58,392 bases of DNA, from positions 1 to 58,392 of the forward strand of contig JAYTUU010000099.1 of NCBI GenBank assembly GCA_043744375.1, written 5' to 3'. Origin of the DNA: CAIYPH01 sp043744375 (lineage in GTDB: Bacteria; Pseudomonadota; Alphaproteobacteria; Acetobacterales; Acetobacteraceae). The notes under the pieces are model-generated. The model was given only the letters and a program-made list of their open reading frames with translations. It made no database searches and was not told the DNA's origin. Positions 52,591 through 58,392 of this stretch are shown here, in pieces. The position numbers and the translations under genes were made by a program. How positions within the stretch are numbered: the first letter of the stretch is position 1; each line of letters begins with the position of its first letter.

Positions 52591-53931
52591 ATGCCACGCA
52601 AGGCGGCAGGGTTGACGGCAGCGAAGGTGAAGCACGCAAAGCCCGGCCGGTATGGGGATGGCGGGGGGCTTTACCTGTTCGTTCGATCCGAATCCGCGCG
52701 GTTTTGGGTGTTCCGCTACACGCCCAAGGGCGGGAAAATGCGGGAAATGGGCTTGGGGCCGGCTGGTAGCGGGCCAGGCACTATCAGCCTTGCCGAGGCA
52801 CGCAAGAGGGCGGGGGGCCTGTTCGCTATGGTGCGGGCTGGTGTTGATCCCCTGGCCCAGCGCGAGGCGAACGCCGAGACCGAAAAGGCGAGAGCGCAAA
52901 CGGCGGCAATCCTGGCAATCACGTTCCGGGAAGCCGCAACCCGATATATTGACGCCCATACGCCAAGCTGGGCGAACGCAAAGCACGCCCAGCAATGGGG
53001 GAACACTCTCACGACATACGCCTACCCGCATTTTGGCGATGTGGCCGTTGCCGACGTGGGGACCGCGCATGTCCTGGCAGCCCTTGAACCGATCTGGACC
53101 GCCAAGGCGGAGACGGCAACGCGGGTGCGGGGCCGCGTGGAAGCGGTGCTGGATTACGCCAAGGCGCGCGGGTGGCGGCAGGGCGAGAATCCGGCGGCAT
53201 GGAAGGGGCACCTATCCATGACACTGCCAGCACGCGCCAAGGTGGCCCCGGTGGAGCATCATCCGGCGCTGCCATGGCAACAGGCGGGAGCGTTCCTGAA
53301 GGCGCTGTGCGGGCAGCCTGGAATGTCTGCGAAAGCCCTTGAATTTGCGATCCTCACGGCCGCACGCTCGGCCGAGGTGCTGAAAGCGACATGGGGCGAG
53401 GTGGATATGGCCGAAAAGGTTTGGACCGTGCCGGCTTCACGCATGAAAGCCAGGCGGGAACATAGGGTGCCGTTATCGGATGCGGCGCTGGCGGTGCTGG
53501 CCGACATGGCGATGATGCGCAGAACAACGAATCCGGCGGCCCCGGTTTTTCCTGGCAACATTGATGGGAAGGGCTTGTCTGTCATGGCCCTGGATATGTT
53601 GCTGCGGCGTATGAACAAGGCAGCCGAGGGTGCGCGGGCACCTTGGGTTGCCGCCGATGGCCGCGCCATTGTGCCGCACGGTTTCCGCAGCACGTTCCGC
53701 GATTGGGCATCTGAGGCGACGGCATACCCGCGCGAGGTAGCGGAAATGGCCCTAGCCCATGCCGTAGGCAACGCGGTGGAAGCCGCATATCGGCGGGGCG
53801 ATCTATTCGCCAAGCGGGCGCGCCTAATGGACGATTGGGCGGCGTATTGCGCCAAGGGGGCGGTATCCGAGGGGGATAACGTGATGCCTCTCCGCCCGGC
53901 TATGGCCGACGTGCGGGGGACAAGCGCATGA
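52591..53931 (+). CDS. int: Tyrosine-type site-specific integrase (DUF4102)
   Basis: Catalyses recombination between element and chromosome; 446 aa. The N-terminal arm-binding DUF4102 domain starts MPRKAAGLTAAKVKHAKPGR and includes GDGGGLYLFVRSESARFWVFRYTPKG. The catalytic domain has Arg in LTAARSAEVLKATW, the HGFRSTFRDWASE His-x-x-Arg pair, a late His in LAHAVGNAVEAAYRRGD and the Tyr nucleophile in AAYRR. ATG 52591 follows the tRNA by 200 bp. It is the P4-type class used by genomic islands. It overlaps the next gene by ATGA. GC content and style differ from the chromosome to the left. Confidence 0.95.
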   Translation: MPRKAAGLTAAKVKHAKPGRYGDGGGLYLFVRSESARFWVFRYTPKGGKMREMGLGPAGSGPGTISLAEARKRAGGLFAMVRAGVDPLAQREANAETEKARAQTAAILAITFREAATRYIDAHTPSWANAKHAQQWGNTLTTYAYPHFGDVAVADVGTAHVLAALEPIWTAKAETATRVRGRVEAVLDYAKARGWRQGENPAAWKGHLSMTLPARAKVAPVEHHPALPWQQAGAFLKALCGQPGMSAKALEFAILTAARSAEVLKATWGEVDMAEKVWTVPASRMKARREHRVPLSDAALAVLADMAMMRRTTNPAAPVFPGNIDGKGLSVMALDMLLRRMNKAAEGARAPWVAADGRAIVPHGFRSTFRDWASEATAYPREVAEMALAHAVGNAVEAAYRRGDLFAKRARLMDDWAAYCAKGAVSEGDNVMPLRPAMADVRGTSA

Positions 53932-54572
53932 CGGATGCAGCCGGTAGGAAGGGGGCCGCTAAAAATGCGCATGAAGGGGCCGCCCCTGCTAAAGCTGCTA
54001 ATCTGCTAATCGGAGAGAAGGCCTTTATCGCGACAATCCGTCGTCTAAACGAAGGCCCTCCACGACTTCCGCGCGTGGATCGTGCGGTGGCCCTGGAGGC
54101 GTTGGCGACTTACGGGACGCAGCGAAGTCTGAAGGGACAAGAGGGAAGAGCTAAGGGAACGGCGGACCCCTTTTCTCTCGCTCGTGAAAGGGAGGCACGT
54201 GAGGCCGGGGAACAGATAGCGTATTGGTGCGATAGATACGAAGGTCTCACATCACCGGAGGAGGCTGCGGCCCTCTCAGCACTCATGATGGCGATCTCGC
54301 AAGAAAAGCTGGAGAGGCCCGGGCGGGGCCGAAAGCGGACGCCGTTCCCCAATTACCAGGTTATGCGCCTTGGACAGTATTATGACTCTCTCAGGCAGTC
54401 GGCCAATCCTCCGTCCGAGAGCGACATTTTGAAATTGCTTGTGCGGGCGGTTGAGAGTGGGGAAGTGCCGCTATACGGAGAAATTCGCCCCAAAAGAGAC
54501 AAATTTCCAAAAGCGGTGGAAATGTTCGTGAAGCGCGCGCTTGATGCTTACATCAACCGCAAGCTGCCGTAG
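53928..54572 (+). CDS. Hypothetical protein of the island (214 aa)
   Basis: A soluble, charged, mostly helical protein that starts MTDAAGRKGAAKNAHEGAAP and ends KRALDAYINRKLP. No domain is recognised. Its base composition is clearly less GC-rich than the chromosomal genes, a sign of transfer. It is translationally coupled to the integrase by an ATGA overlap, so it may assist integration or regulate it. It includes the 18-bp sequence at 53995-54012 that recurs inverted at 57833. Confidence 0.72.
   Translation: MTDAAGRKGAAKNAHEGAAPAKAANLLIGEKAFIATIRRLNEGPPRLPRVDRAVALEALATYGTQRSLKGQEGRAKGTADPFSLAREREAREAGEQIAYWCDRYEGLTSPEEAAALSALMMAISQEKLERPGRGRKRTPFPNYQVMRLGQYYDSLRQSANPPSESDILKLLVRAVESGEVPLYGEIRPKRDKFPKAVEMFVKRALDAYINRKLP
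53995..54012 (+). repeat. 18-bp inverted repeat, left copy
   Basis: CTGCTAATCTGCTAATCG is the exact reverse complement of 57833-57850. Each copy is itself a tandem of an 8-base unit (GATTAGCA on the other strand). The copies are 3.8 kb apart and enclose the AlpA-like, primase and DUF3987 genes. Confidence 0.8.
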
Positions 54573-54610
54573 CTGGCGGAACATTTATTTCGCCAATTTA
54601 TGTTCCATGA

Positions 54611-54650
54611 ATGTTGGTGCGACTCCGGAGGATGTTGGTGCGACGCCGGA
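54611..54650 (+). promoter_or_regulatory. Two 19-bp direct repeats upstream of the AlpA-like gene
   Basis: ATGTTGGTGCGACTCCGGA (54611-54629) and ATGTTGGTGCGACGCCGGA (54632-54650) are 21 bp apart, two helical turns, with one mismatch. They lie 51-90 bases before the small DNA-binding protein gene, so they are a candidate operator or recombination-factor site. Confidence 0.6.
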
Positions 54651-54700
54651 CATAGACTTGTATGTGGATGCCTTCCGCAATTGACCCGAAGGCACCAAAC

Positions 54701-54934
54701 ATGACCGCCCCCGTTTCTCTCCCTACCGCTTCGACCAAGGGCCGCCGGCCGCTGTTGCCGCCGCTGCCCAACGCCCTTGCCTACCGCATCCCCGAGGCGC
54801 GCCTAATGGGCGGTCCCGGTCGCACCCGCATTTATGAGTTGGCGCACGCGGGCAAGCTGCGATTGGTCCGCGTCGGAGGGCGGACGCTGATCGACGGCGA
54901 CAGCCTGCGCACGCTGTTGCGGGAGGGCTGCTAG
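54701..54934 (+). CDS. AlpA/excisionase-like small DNA-binding protein
   Basis: A 77-aa protein. The C-terminal part AYRIPEARLMGGPGRTRIYELAHAGKLRLVRVGGRTLIDGDSLRTLL is a MerR-like/excisionase winged-helix of the 'helix-turn-helix domain 17' type (entry helix, RTRIYEL, then wing with VGGRTLI). Such proteins direct excision or activate island genes. ATG 54701 has AAGG eleven bases upstream; an ATG at 54662 would add 13 residues. It is preceded by direct repeats it may bind. Confidence 0.8.
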   Translation: MTAPVSLPTASTKGRRPLLPPLPNALAYRIPEARLMGGPGRTRIYELAHAGKLRLVRVGGRTLIDGDSLRTLLREGC

Positions 54935-55102
54935 ATGGACGCCCTCACCCGCGCCTTGCGCCTGGACGATGCCCGCGCCGTTGCGGGCTTGCTGCTGGCG
55001 GTGGCCCCCGAAGAATGCGCGGCGGGCTTGGCGGCAATCCTACGGTTGCTGGACGCTGCCGAAGGCAAACCCGCACCCGCCGCGCTGATCGAAACCCCGT
55101 AA
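54935..55102 (+). CDS. Small hypothetical protein of the island (55 aa)
   Basis: The ATG immediately follows the stop of the AlpA-like gene and has GGAGGG thirteen bases upstream. The product MDALTRALRLDDARAVAGLL then LAVAPEECAAGLAAILRLLD is Ala/Leu-rich and predicted as two helices with one Cys. No family is recognised. A hairpin follows at 55107. Similar small genes are usual between excisionase and primase in such elements. Confidence 0.6.
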   Translation: MDALTRALRLDDARAVAGLLLAVAPEECAAGLAAILRLLDAAEGKPAPAALIETP

Positions 55103-55106
55103 AGAA

Positions 55107-55136
55107 ACCGCCGGCCCCAAGATGGGAACCGGCGGT
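55107..55136 (+). terminator. Hairpin after the 55-aa gene
   Basis: An 8-bp stem ACCGCCGG/CCGGCGGT has a 14-nt loop, six bases after the stop codon. It is followed by a G-run, not a T-run, so termination is uncertain. Confidence 0.45.
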
Positions 55137-55234
55137 GGGGGGCGTGTAGGCGAGTGCTTTGCAGGCGTCGCCACAATACACGAAACCATCGCCCATTTCC
55201 ACGGTTGCGGCCGGCATCACTGAGGATGCCTACT

Positions 55235-55474
55235 ATGCCCGACTATATCGACCTCCACCTGCAACGCGGTGCCGAACATCTGCACAAACTTGGGCCGCGT
55301 GCCCTCGCTGAATTTTTGCGCGAACATGCCAGCCGGATTGGCGGACTGCCCGCCGCTTTGGGATTGCTGAGTGAGTATGAGCGGCGATTGACCCCCGCCA
55401 TGATCTGTGCTGCCGGCGCCGATATTTTTCCCTCGAGCCGGCCGCGCCTTGTTCCGAAGGAGGCGCGGCAATGA
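55235..55474 (+). CDS. Small hypothetical protein of the island (79 aa)
   Basis: The product MPDYIDLHLQRGAEHLHKLG, then PRALAEFLREHASRIGGLPA, is helical and contains no recognised domain. ATG 55235 has GAGG nine bases upstream; the ATG at 55226 overlaps that site. It ends with an ATGA overlap into the primase-like gene, so it is probably translated with it. Confidence 0.65.
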   Translation: MPDYIDLHLQRGAEHLHKLGPRALAEFLREHASRIGGLPAALGLLSEYERRLTPAMICAAGADIFPSSRPRLVPKEARQ

Positions 55475-56325
55475 CCGGCGCCTTGGAACTGGCAACGCGA
55501 TGGAACCTCCGCCGCACCGGATCGGGGCAGGAATGGCGTGGGGCGTGCCCGCTATGCAGCTATCGGGACGCCTTGTCATTGACGCAGCGCGACGGCCGGG
55601 CGCTGGCCTGGTGCGCAAGTTGTCAGAACCGCGAGGGGTTGGCGGTTCTCATGCGGGGCGAGCCTGCCCAATTCGCGCCCCATACCGTGCCAACGAACCC
55701 CGATGCGGCAGCGATGGCAAAGCGCAAGCAAGCCCGCGCCCTGGCCCTCTGGGAGCGCGCTGGGCCGGTTCCTGGCACACTGGCGGCGAAGTATCTGGCC
55801 GCGCGTGGCGTGCCGGCCCTGGCAGCCTCCAAGGCCCTGCGATTCGCGGCGATGTGCCGGCATCCCACGTCCGGGGATTGGCCCGCTTTGGTGGCGCTGG
55901 TGCGGGATGAGGCCGGGCAGCCGGTGGCGCTGCATCGGACGTATCTGCGGCACAATGGAGCGGGCAAGGCCCCTCTGGAGCCGCCCAGGGCTAGCCTTGG
56001 CCCGGTATGGGGCGGGGCAATCCGGCTTGATCCCTTCGCGCCTGAATTGGTGATAGGCGAAGGGCTGGAAACCGCCGCCGCCGCTGGCGTGCTGCTAGGG
56101 CTGCCGGCATGGGCGGCAATCTCTGCCGGCAACCTGGCGCGGGGCCTGATGCTACCGCATGAGGTGCGCGCCGTGGTGGTAGCAGCCGACCCCGATCCGC
56201 CCGGCGAAGCCGCCGCCCAAACAGCCGCCCAGCGATGGCAAGCCGAGGGAAGGCGCGTGCGCATTGCTCGCCCCTCTGGCCCCCGCGACTTCGCCGACCT
56301 CTTGCGGGAGAAGCCCCATGTCTGA
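55471..56325 (+). CDS. Zinc-ribbon and Toprim primase-like protein
   Basis: A 284-aa protein. Residues 26-51 form a zinc ribbon (CPLC and CASC at 26-29 and 48-51), the DNA-binding unit of DnaG-type primases. A linker region with RFAAMCRHPTSGDWPALVALV follows. A Toprim domain has the Glu motif LVIGEGLETAAAAGVLLG and the DxD motif VVAADPDPPGEAAA, so catalytic acids are present. It has no helicase domain of its own; the DUF3987 protein that follows may supply the ATPase. It probably primes replication of the element. It overlaps the next gene by eight bases. Confidence 0.85.
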   Translation: MTGALELATRWNLRRTGSGQEWRGACPLCSYRDALSLTQRDGRALAWCASCQNREGLAVLMRGEPAQFAPHTVPTNPDAAAMAKRKQARALALWERAGPVPGTLAAKYLAARGVPALAASKALRFAAMCRHPTSGDWPALVALVRDEAGQPVALHRTYLRHNGAGKAPLEPPRASLGPVWGGAIRLDPFAPELVIGEGLETAAAAGVLLGLPAWAAISAGNLARGLMLPHEVRAVVVAADPDPPGEAAAQTAAQRWQAEGRRVRIARPSGPRDFADLLREKPHV

Positions 56326-57829
56326 GGCAGAAGGCTTCACGGTAGGGGATTACAAGCCGAACGCAGCCGCCGGGCGGGAACCGCAACGCCCCCTGTATCG
56401 CCCCTTGCCGCCGCCCGCGCCCTTTCCCTTGATGGCCCTAGGGCCGCTTAGGAAGGCGGCAGAGGCAATCCATGTTCTGAGCCAAGCCCCGGATGCGATC
56501 TGCGCGCAATCCGTGCTAGCCGTCGCCACGCTGGCCGCACAACCGCATGTCAACGTGGTGTTGCCCTACGGCAGCCCCCGGCCGCTGACCTGCTATTTTG
56601 TTACCATCGCCGAATCTGGCGAACGCAAGAGCGGCGTTGACCGGCTGGCTACCCGGCCTGTTCTGGACAAGGAACACGCCCTCCGCCAGTTGGCCGAGGG
56701 GGAGCGATCAGCCTACGCGGCAGAAAAATGTGCTTGGGAAGCGGCGCGCGATGCGGCAAAGAAAAAAGCCAAGTCCGGGGACAATAAAGGCAAGGCGGCA
56801 GCCTTTGAGGCAATCGAAGCCCTAGGCTCTGAGCCTCGCCCCCCGGCATCGCCTATGCTGCTTGCCGCCGATCCCACGCCCGAGGGGCTTACCCGGCACT
56901 TGGGCGAAGGGCGGCCCTGGGCGGGCGTTTTCACGGCCGAGGGCGGCACTCTGCTGGGCGGGCACGGATTCAGCGATGACGCCCGAATGCGCACCGGGGC
57001 GTTGTTTAACGCCCTATGGGATGGCGACCCTATCCGCCGCTTGCGGCAATTGACCGGGCAAGCTTTCTTGACGGGCCGGCGCTGTGCAATGCACGTCATG
57101 GTGCAGCCGGTTGCGGCCGGGAAGCTGCTGGCCGATCCTATGCTTGAAGGGCTTGGCCTGCTGGCCCGGATGCTGTTTGCCGCCCCCGTAAGCACGGCCG
57201 GCACCCGTATGCACCGGGAGCCGGATCAGGCGGCAATTCTGGCGCATGGCGACTACTGCCAGCGGATCGGATACCTGCTTGATTTGGCGCCGCCGATGGA
57301 TGGTGACGGGCTGGCACCCCGCCCGATGGGGATGACGGACAACGCGCGCGCCTTGTTCATCGTCTTTTCCAATCTGGTGGAAGCCAAACTTGCCGAGGGT
57401 GGCAGCTTTCGGACAATCAGGGGCTTCGGTTCCAAGCTGGCGGAACATGCGGCCCGACTGGCGGCGGTGCTGGCCTTCTATGAGCGCGGCGGGCTTGAAC
57501 CGGAACCGATGGTGCAGGAAGCCGATATGGCGAACGGGATCGCCCTGGCAGAATACTATGCCGGTGAAATGCTGCGGCTGTTGGGCAGCGCACAGGTAGG
57601 TGCCGAATTGCAGACGGCGCAATCGGTGCTGGGCTGGCTCAAAGAACAGGGGCGGGGTTGCTACCATCTGGCGGAGGTCTACCAGCGCGGCCCCTCTGCC
57701 GTGCGCACGGCGGCCGATGCGCGCGCGGCTATGATGACGCTTGCCGAACATGGGCACCTGCGCGCGTTGAAGCCGGGCAGCGTAATCGACGGCAGCCCAC
57801 GGCAGGAGTCTTGGGAGTTGATAGCGTGA
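56318..57829 (+). CDS. DUF3987 domain ATPase (primase-associated)
   Basis: A 503-aa protein. The Walker-A-like motif is AESGERKSGVDRL near residue 95, unusual in having Arg instead of Gly before the Lys. This is typical of DUF3987. Downstream segments VFTAEGGTLLGG (Walker-B-like, with Glu) and ALFNALWDGDPIRRLR fit a RecA-like fold. In phages and islands DUF3987 proteins accompany Toprim primases and are thought to act as helicase-type partners. It overlaps the primase by eight bases and the following gene by GTGA. The C-terminal part has a winged-helix-like RGCYHLAEVYQRGPSAVRTAA segment. Confidence 0.85.
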   Translation: MSEAEGFTVGDYKPNAAAGREPQRPLYRPLPPPAPFPLMALGPLRKAAEAIHVLSQAPDAICAQSVLAVATLAAQPHVNVVLPYGSPRPLTCYFVTIAESGERKSGVDRLATRPVLDKEHALRQLAEGERSAYAAEKCAWEAARDAAKKKAKSGDNKGKAAAFEAIEALGSEPRPPASPMLLAADPTPEGLTRHLGEGRPWAGVFTAEGGTLLGGHGFSDDARMRTGALFNALWDGDPIRRLRQLTGQAFLTGRRCAMHVMVQPVAAGKLLADPMLEGLGLLARMLFAAPVSTAGTRMHREPDQAAILAHGDYCQRIGYLLDLAPPMDGDGLAPRPMGMTDNARALFIVFSNLVEAKLAEGGSFRTIRGFGSKLAEHAARLAAVLAFYERGGLEPEPMVQEADMANGIALAEYYAGEMLRLLGSAQVGAELQTAQSVLGWLKEQGRGCYHLAEVYQRGPSAVRTAADARAAMMTLAEHGHLRALKPGSVIDGSPRQESWELIA

Positions 57830-58206
57830 CGACGATTAGCAGATTAGCAGGATTACCAGGGGGCACGTTGGAAAATGAAAAGCGCCGAGGCGTCACGTGT
57901 GCCGATCAAACAACCCATTTCCGTGCGGAAACCGGGGACGCGATGATGACAACTGTTGATCAGCACCTGGCCCGGTTGCGCAGCCAAGCCTACCGGGAGC
58001 GCAGGCGACGCGGGGCCGTTGTGGCGGTGGTGGAGGTGGAGCGGGAAGAACTGCGCGCCCTCGAGCGCTTGGGGCTGCTAGTGCCGGGGGATCGCGACGG
58101 CGGAGCGGTGGCGCAGGCAGTGGCCCGGTTTTTGGCGACGGCCGACGCAGTGGCGGGCATCGGCGAGGCGCTGTATCCGGCTGGTGTTGGCAATGCCCAG
58201 CCGTAG
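57826..58206 (+). CDS. Hypothetical protein of the island (up to 126 aa)
   Basis: From GTG 57826, overlapping the DUF3987 stop as GTGA, the product is 126 aa; from ATG 57943 it is 87 aa. The C-terminal part, ARLRSQAYRERRRRGAVVAV followed by EVEREELRALERLGLL, looks like a small regulator with a basic N-terminal stretch. The last part is an Ala-rich helix. The DNA from 57833 carries the 18-bp repeat, so the N-terminal extension may be coding only by chance. No function is recognised. Confidence 0.55.
   Translation: MTTISRLAGLPGGTLENEKRRGVTCADQTTHFRAETGDAMMTTVDQHLARLRSQAYRERRRRGAVVAVVEVEREELRALERLGLLVPGDRDGGAVAQAVARFLATADAVAGIGEALYPAGVGNAQP
57833..57850 (-). repeat. 18-bp inverted repeat, right copy
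   Basis: CGATTAGCAGATTAGCAG is the exact reverse complement of 53995-54012. GGATTACCAGG follows, so the tandem GATTAGCA units decay to the right. It sits at the start of the last island gene in view. Confidence 0.8.
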
Positions 58207-58336
58207 CCGGCCGCTGGGCCGGAAGCCGGCGCATGCGCGAGCGTTCGGTAATCTGCCGGGCGGTTGGGCTGCCTTTCGCCACATCGCCCCCGTCAAGCTA
58301 GTGCCTGTCGTCATTGACATCGAGTGGAATGTTTGA
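58193..58336 (+). CDS. Possible small ORF of the island (47 aa)
   Basis: The ATG overlaps the end of the previous gene by 14 bases. The frame reads MPSRSRPLGRKPAHARAFGN, then LPGGWAAFRHIAPVKLVPVV. It is basic with a hydrophobic end and is unrecognised. It may be a real small gene or chance. After its stop, 58337-58392 shows nothing certain; an ATG at 58357 opens a frame to the window edge but is too short to judge. Confidence 0.3.
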   Translation: MPSRSRPLGRKPAHARAFGNLPGGWAAFRHIAPVKLVPVVIDIEWNV

Positions 58337-58392
58337 ATCGATGGCTCTGTAACGTCATGACGGAGCCGATTCGTGGCCGCGAAAGAGATCGC

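Noticed and set aside
52391..58392. Full prophage
   Set aside because: No capsid, portal, terminase or lysis gene is visible in the part shown.
52591..58392. attR as a second copy of the tRNA-Ser 3' end
   Set aside because: No repeat of the GTTCGAATCCCACC segment was found to the right edge, so attR must lie outside the window.
58357..58392. Partial gene at the right edge starting MTEPIRGRERDR
   Set aside because: Only twelve codons are visible, too few to support a gene call.

Overview
The window is 58.4 kb of high-GC DNA from an alphaproteobacterium, most likely Rhodospirillales/Acetobacteraceae. That placement is inferred from rpsU lying next to a COQ9-family gene, the two-subunit GlyQS, a MarR plus OmpR pair resembling PetP/PetR, and the generally high GC of third codon positions. 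Positions 1 to about 52.4 kb look like ordinary chromosome. From tRNA-Ser(CGA) at 52301 to the right edge lies the left end of an integrated element.

Layout. 0.1-2.1 kb: rpsU (minus), def, COQ9 and a class II cytochrome c. 2.2-4.9 kb: a carbamoylase-type M20 hydrolase and an orphan peptide-type binding protein (minus). 5.1-8.3 kb: a transglutaminase coupled to a 46-aa Lys-rich protein, a decayed fatty-acid hydroxylase gene, a YaiI protein, and cysK facing an Rrf2 regulator across three 14-bp repeats. 8.4-9.1 kb: a 1-Cys peroxiredoxin. 9.1-14.5 kb: a phosphate regulon, with triple Pho box then pstS-pstC-pstA-pstB-phoU-phoB and no phoR. 14.5-20.1 kb: an orphan biotin-dependent carboxyltransferase, an AbgB-like amidohydrolase, a MORN-repeat protein and a HIBCH-like hydrolase, with repeated hairpin elements between convergent genes. 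20.1-23.8 kb: a fahA remnant, hmgA, a Crp/Fnr regulator and an M28-type peptidase with altered active-site residues.

24.0-33.2 kb is a tightly packed operon: a circularly permuted family-5 binding protein, two permeases, two ATPases (the first with an apparent ATT start), and HyuB and HyuA. It probably imports and hydrolyses a cyclic amide such as a hydantoin or 5-oxoproline. 33.2-36.1 kb holds a dapA-like remnant, pgsA, mobB, a repeat-rich lipoprotein, moaD and moaE. 36.1-43.1 kb has a TPR/GT-B protein, a polytopic membrane protein, ilvE, and a MarR-response regulator-histidine kinase cluster. 43.1-48.8 kb carries ppdK, glyS and glyQ (minus). 49.0-52.2 kb has a DUF2076 protein, an enamidase homologue and a GNAT acetyltransferase.

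The element beyond tRNA-Ser begins with a tyrosine integrase. It continues with a small unknown protein, an AlpA/excisionase-like protein, two very small genes, a zinc-ribbon/Toprim primase-like protein, a DUF3987 ATPase and small unknown proteins. Most of these overlap by ATGA or GTGA. No capsid, portal, transposase or conjugation gene is visible, so it looks like a phage-satellite or mobilisable island whose cargo and attR lie beyond the window. The strongest candidates for new biology are the circularly permuted binding protein, this replication module with its 18-bp inverted repeats, and the ATT start. Four gene remnants (fatty-acid hydroxylase, fahA, dapA-like, and a start-less frame near 50.0 kb) show that the chromosome is losing pathway pieces.
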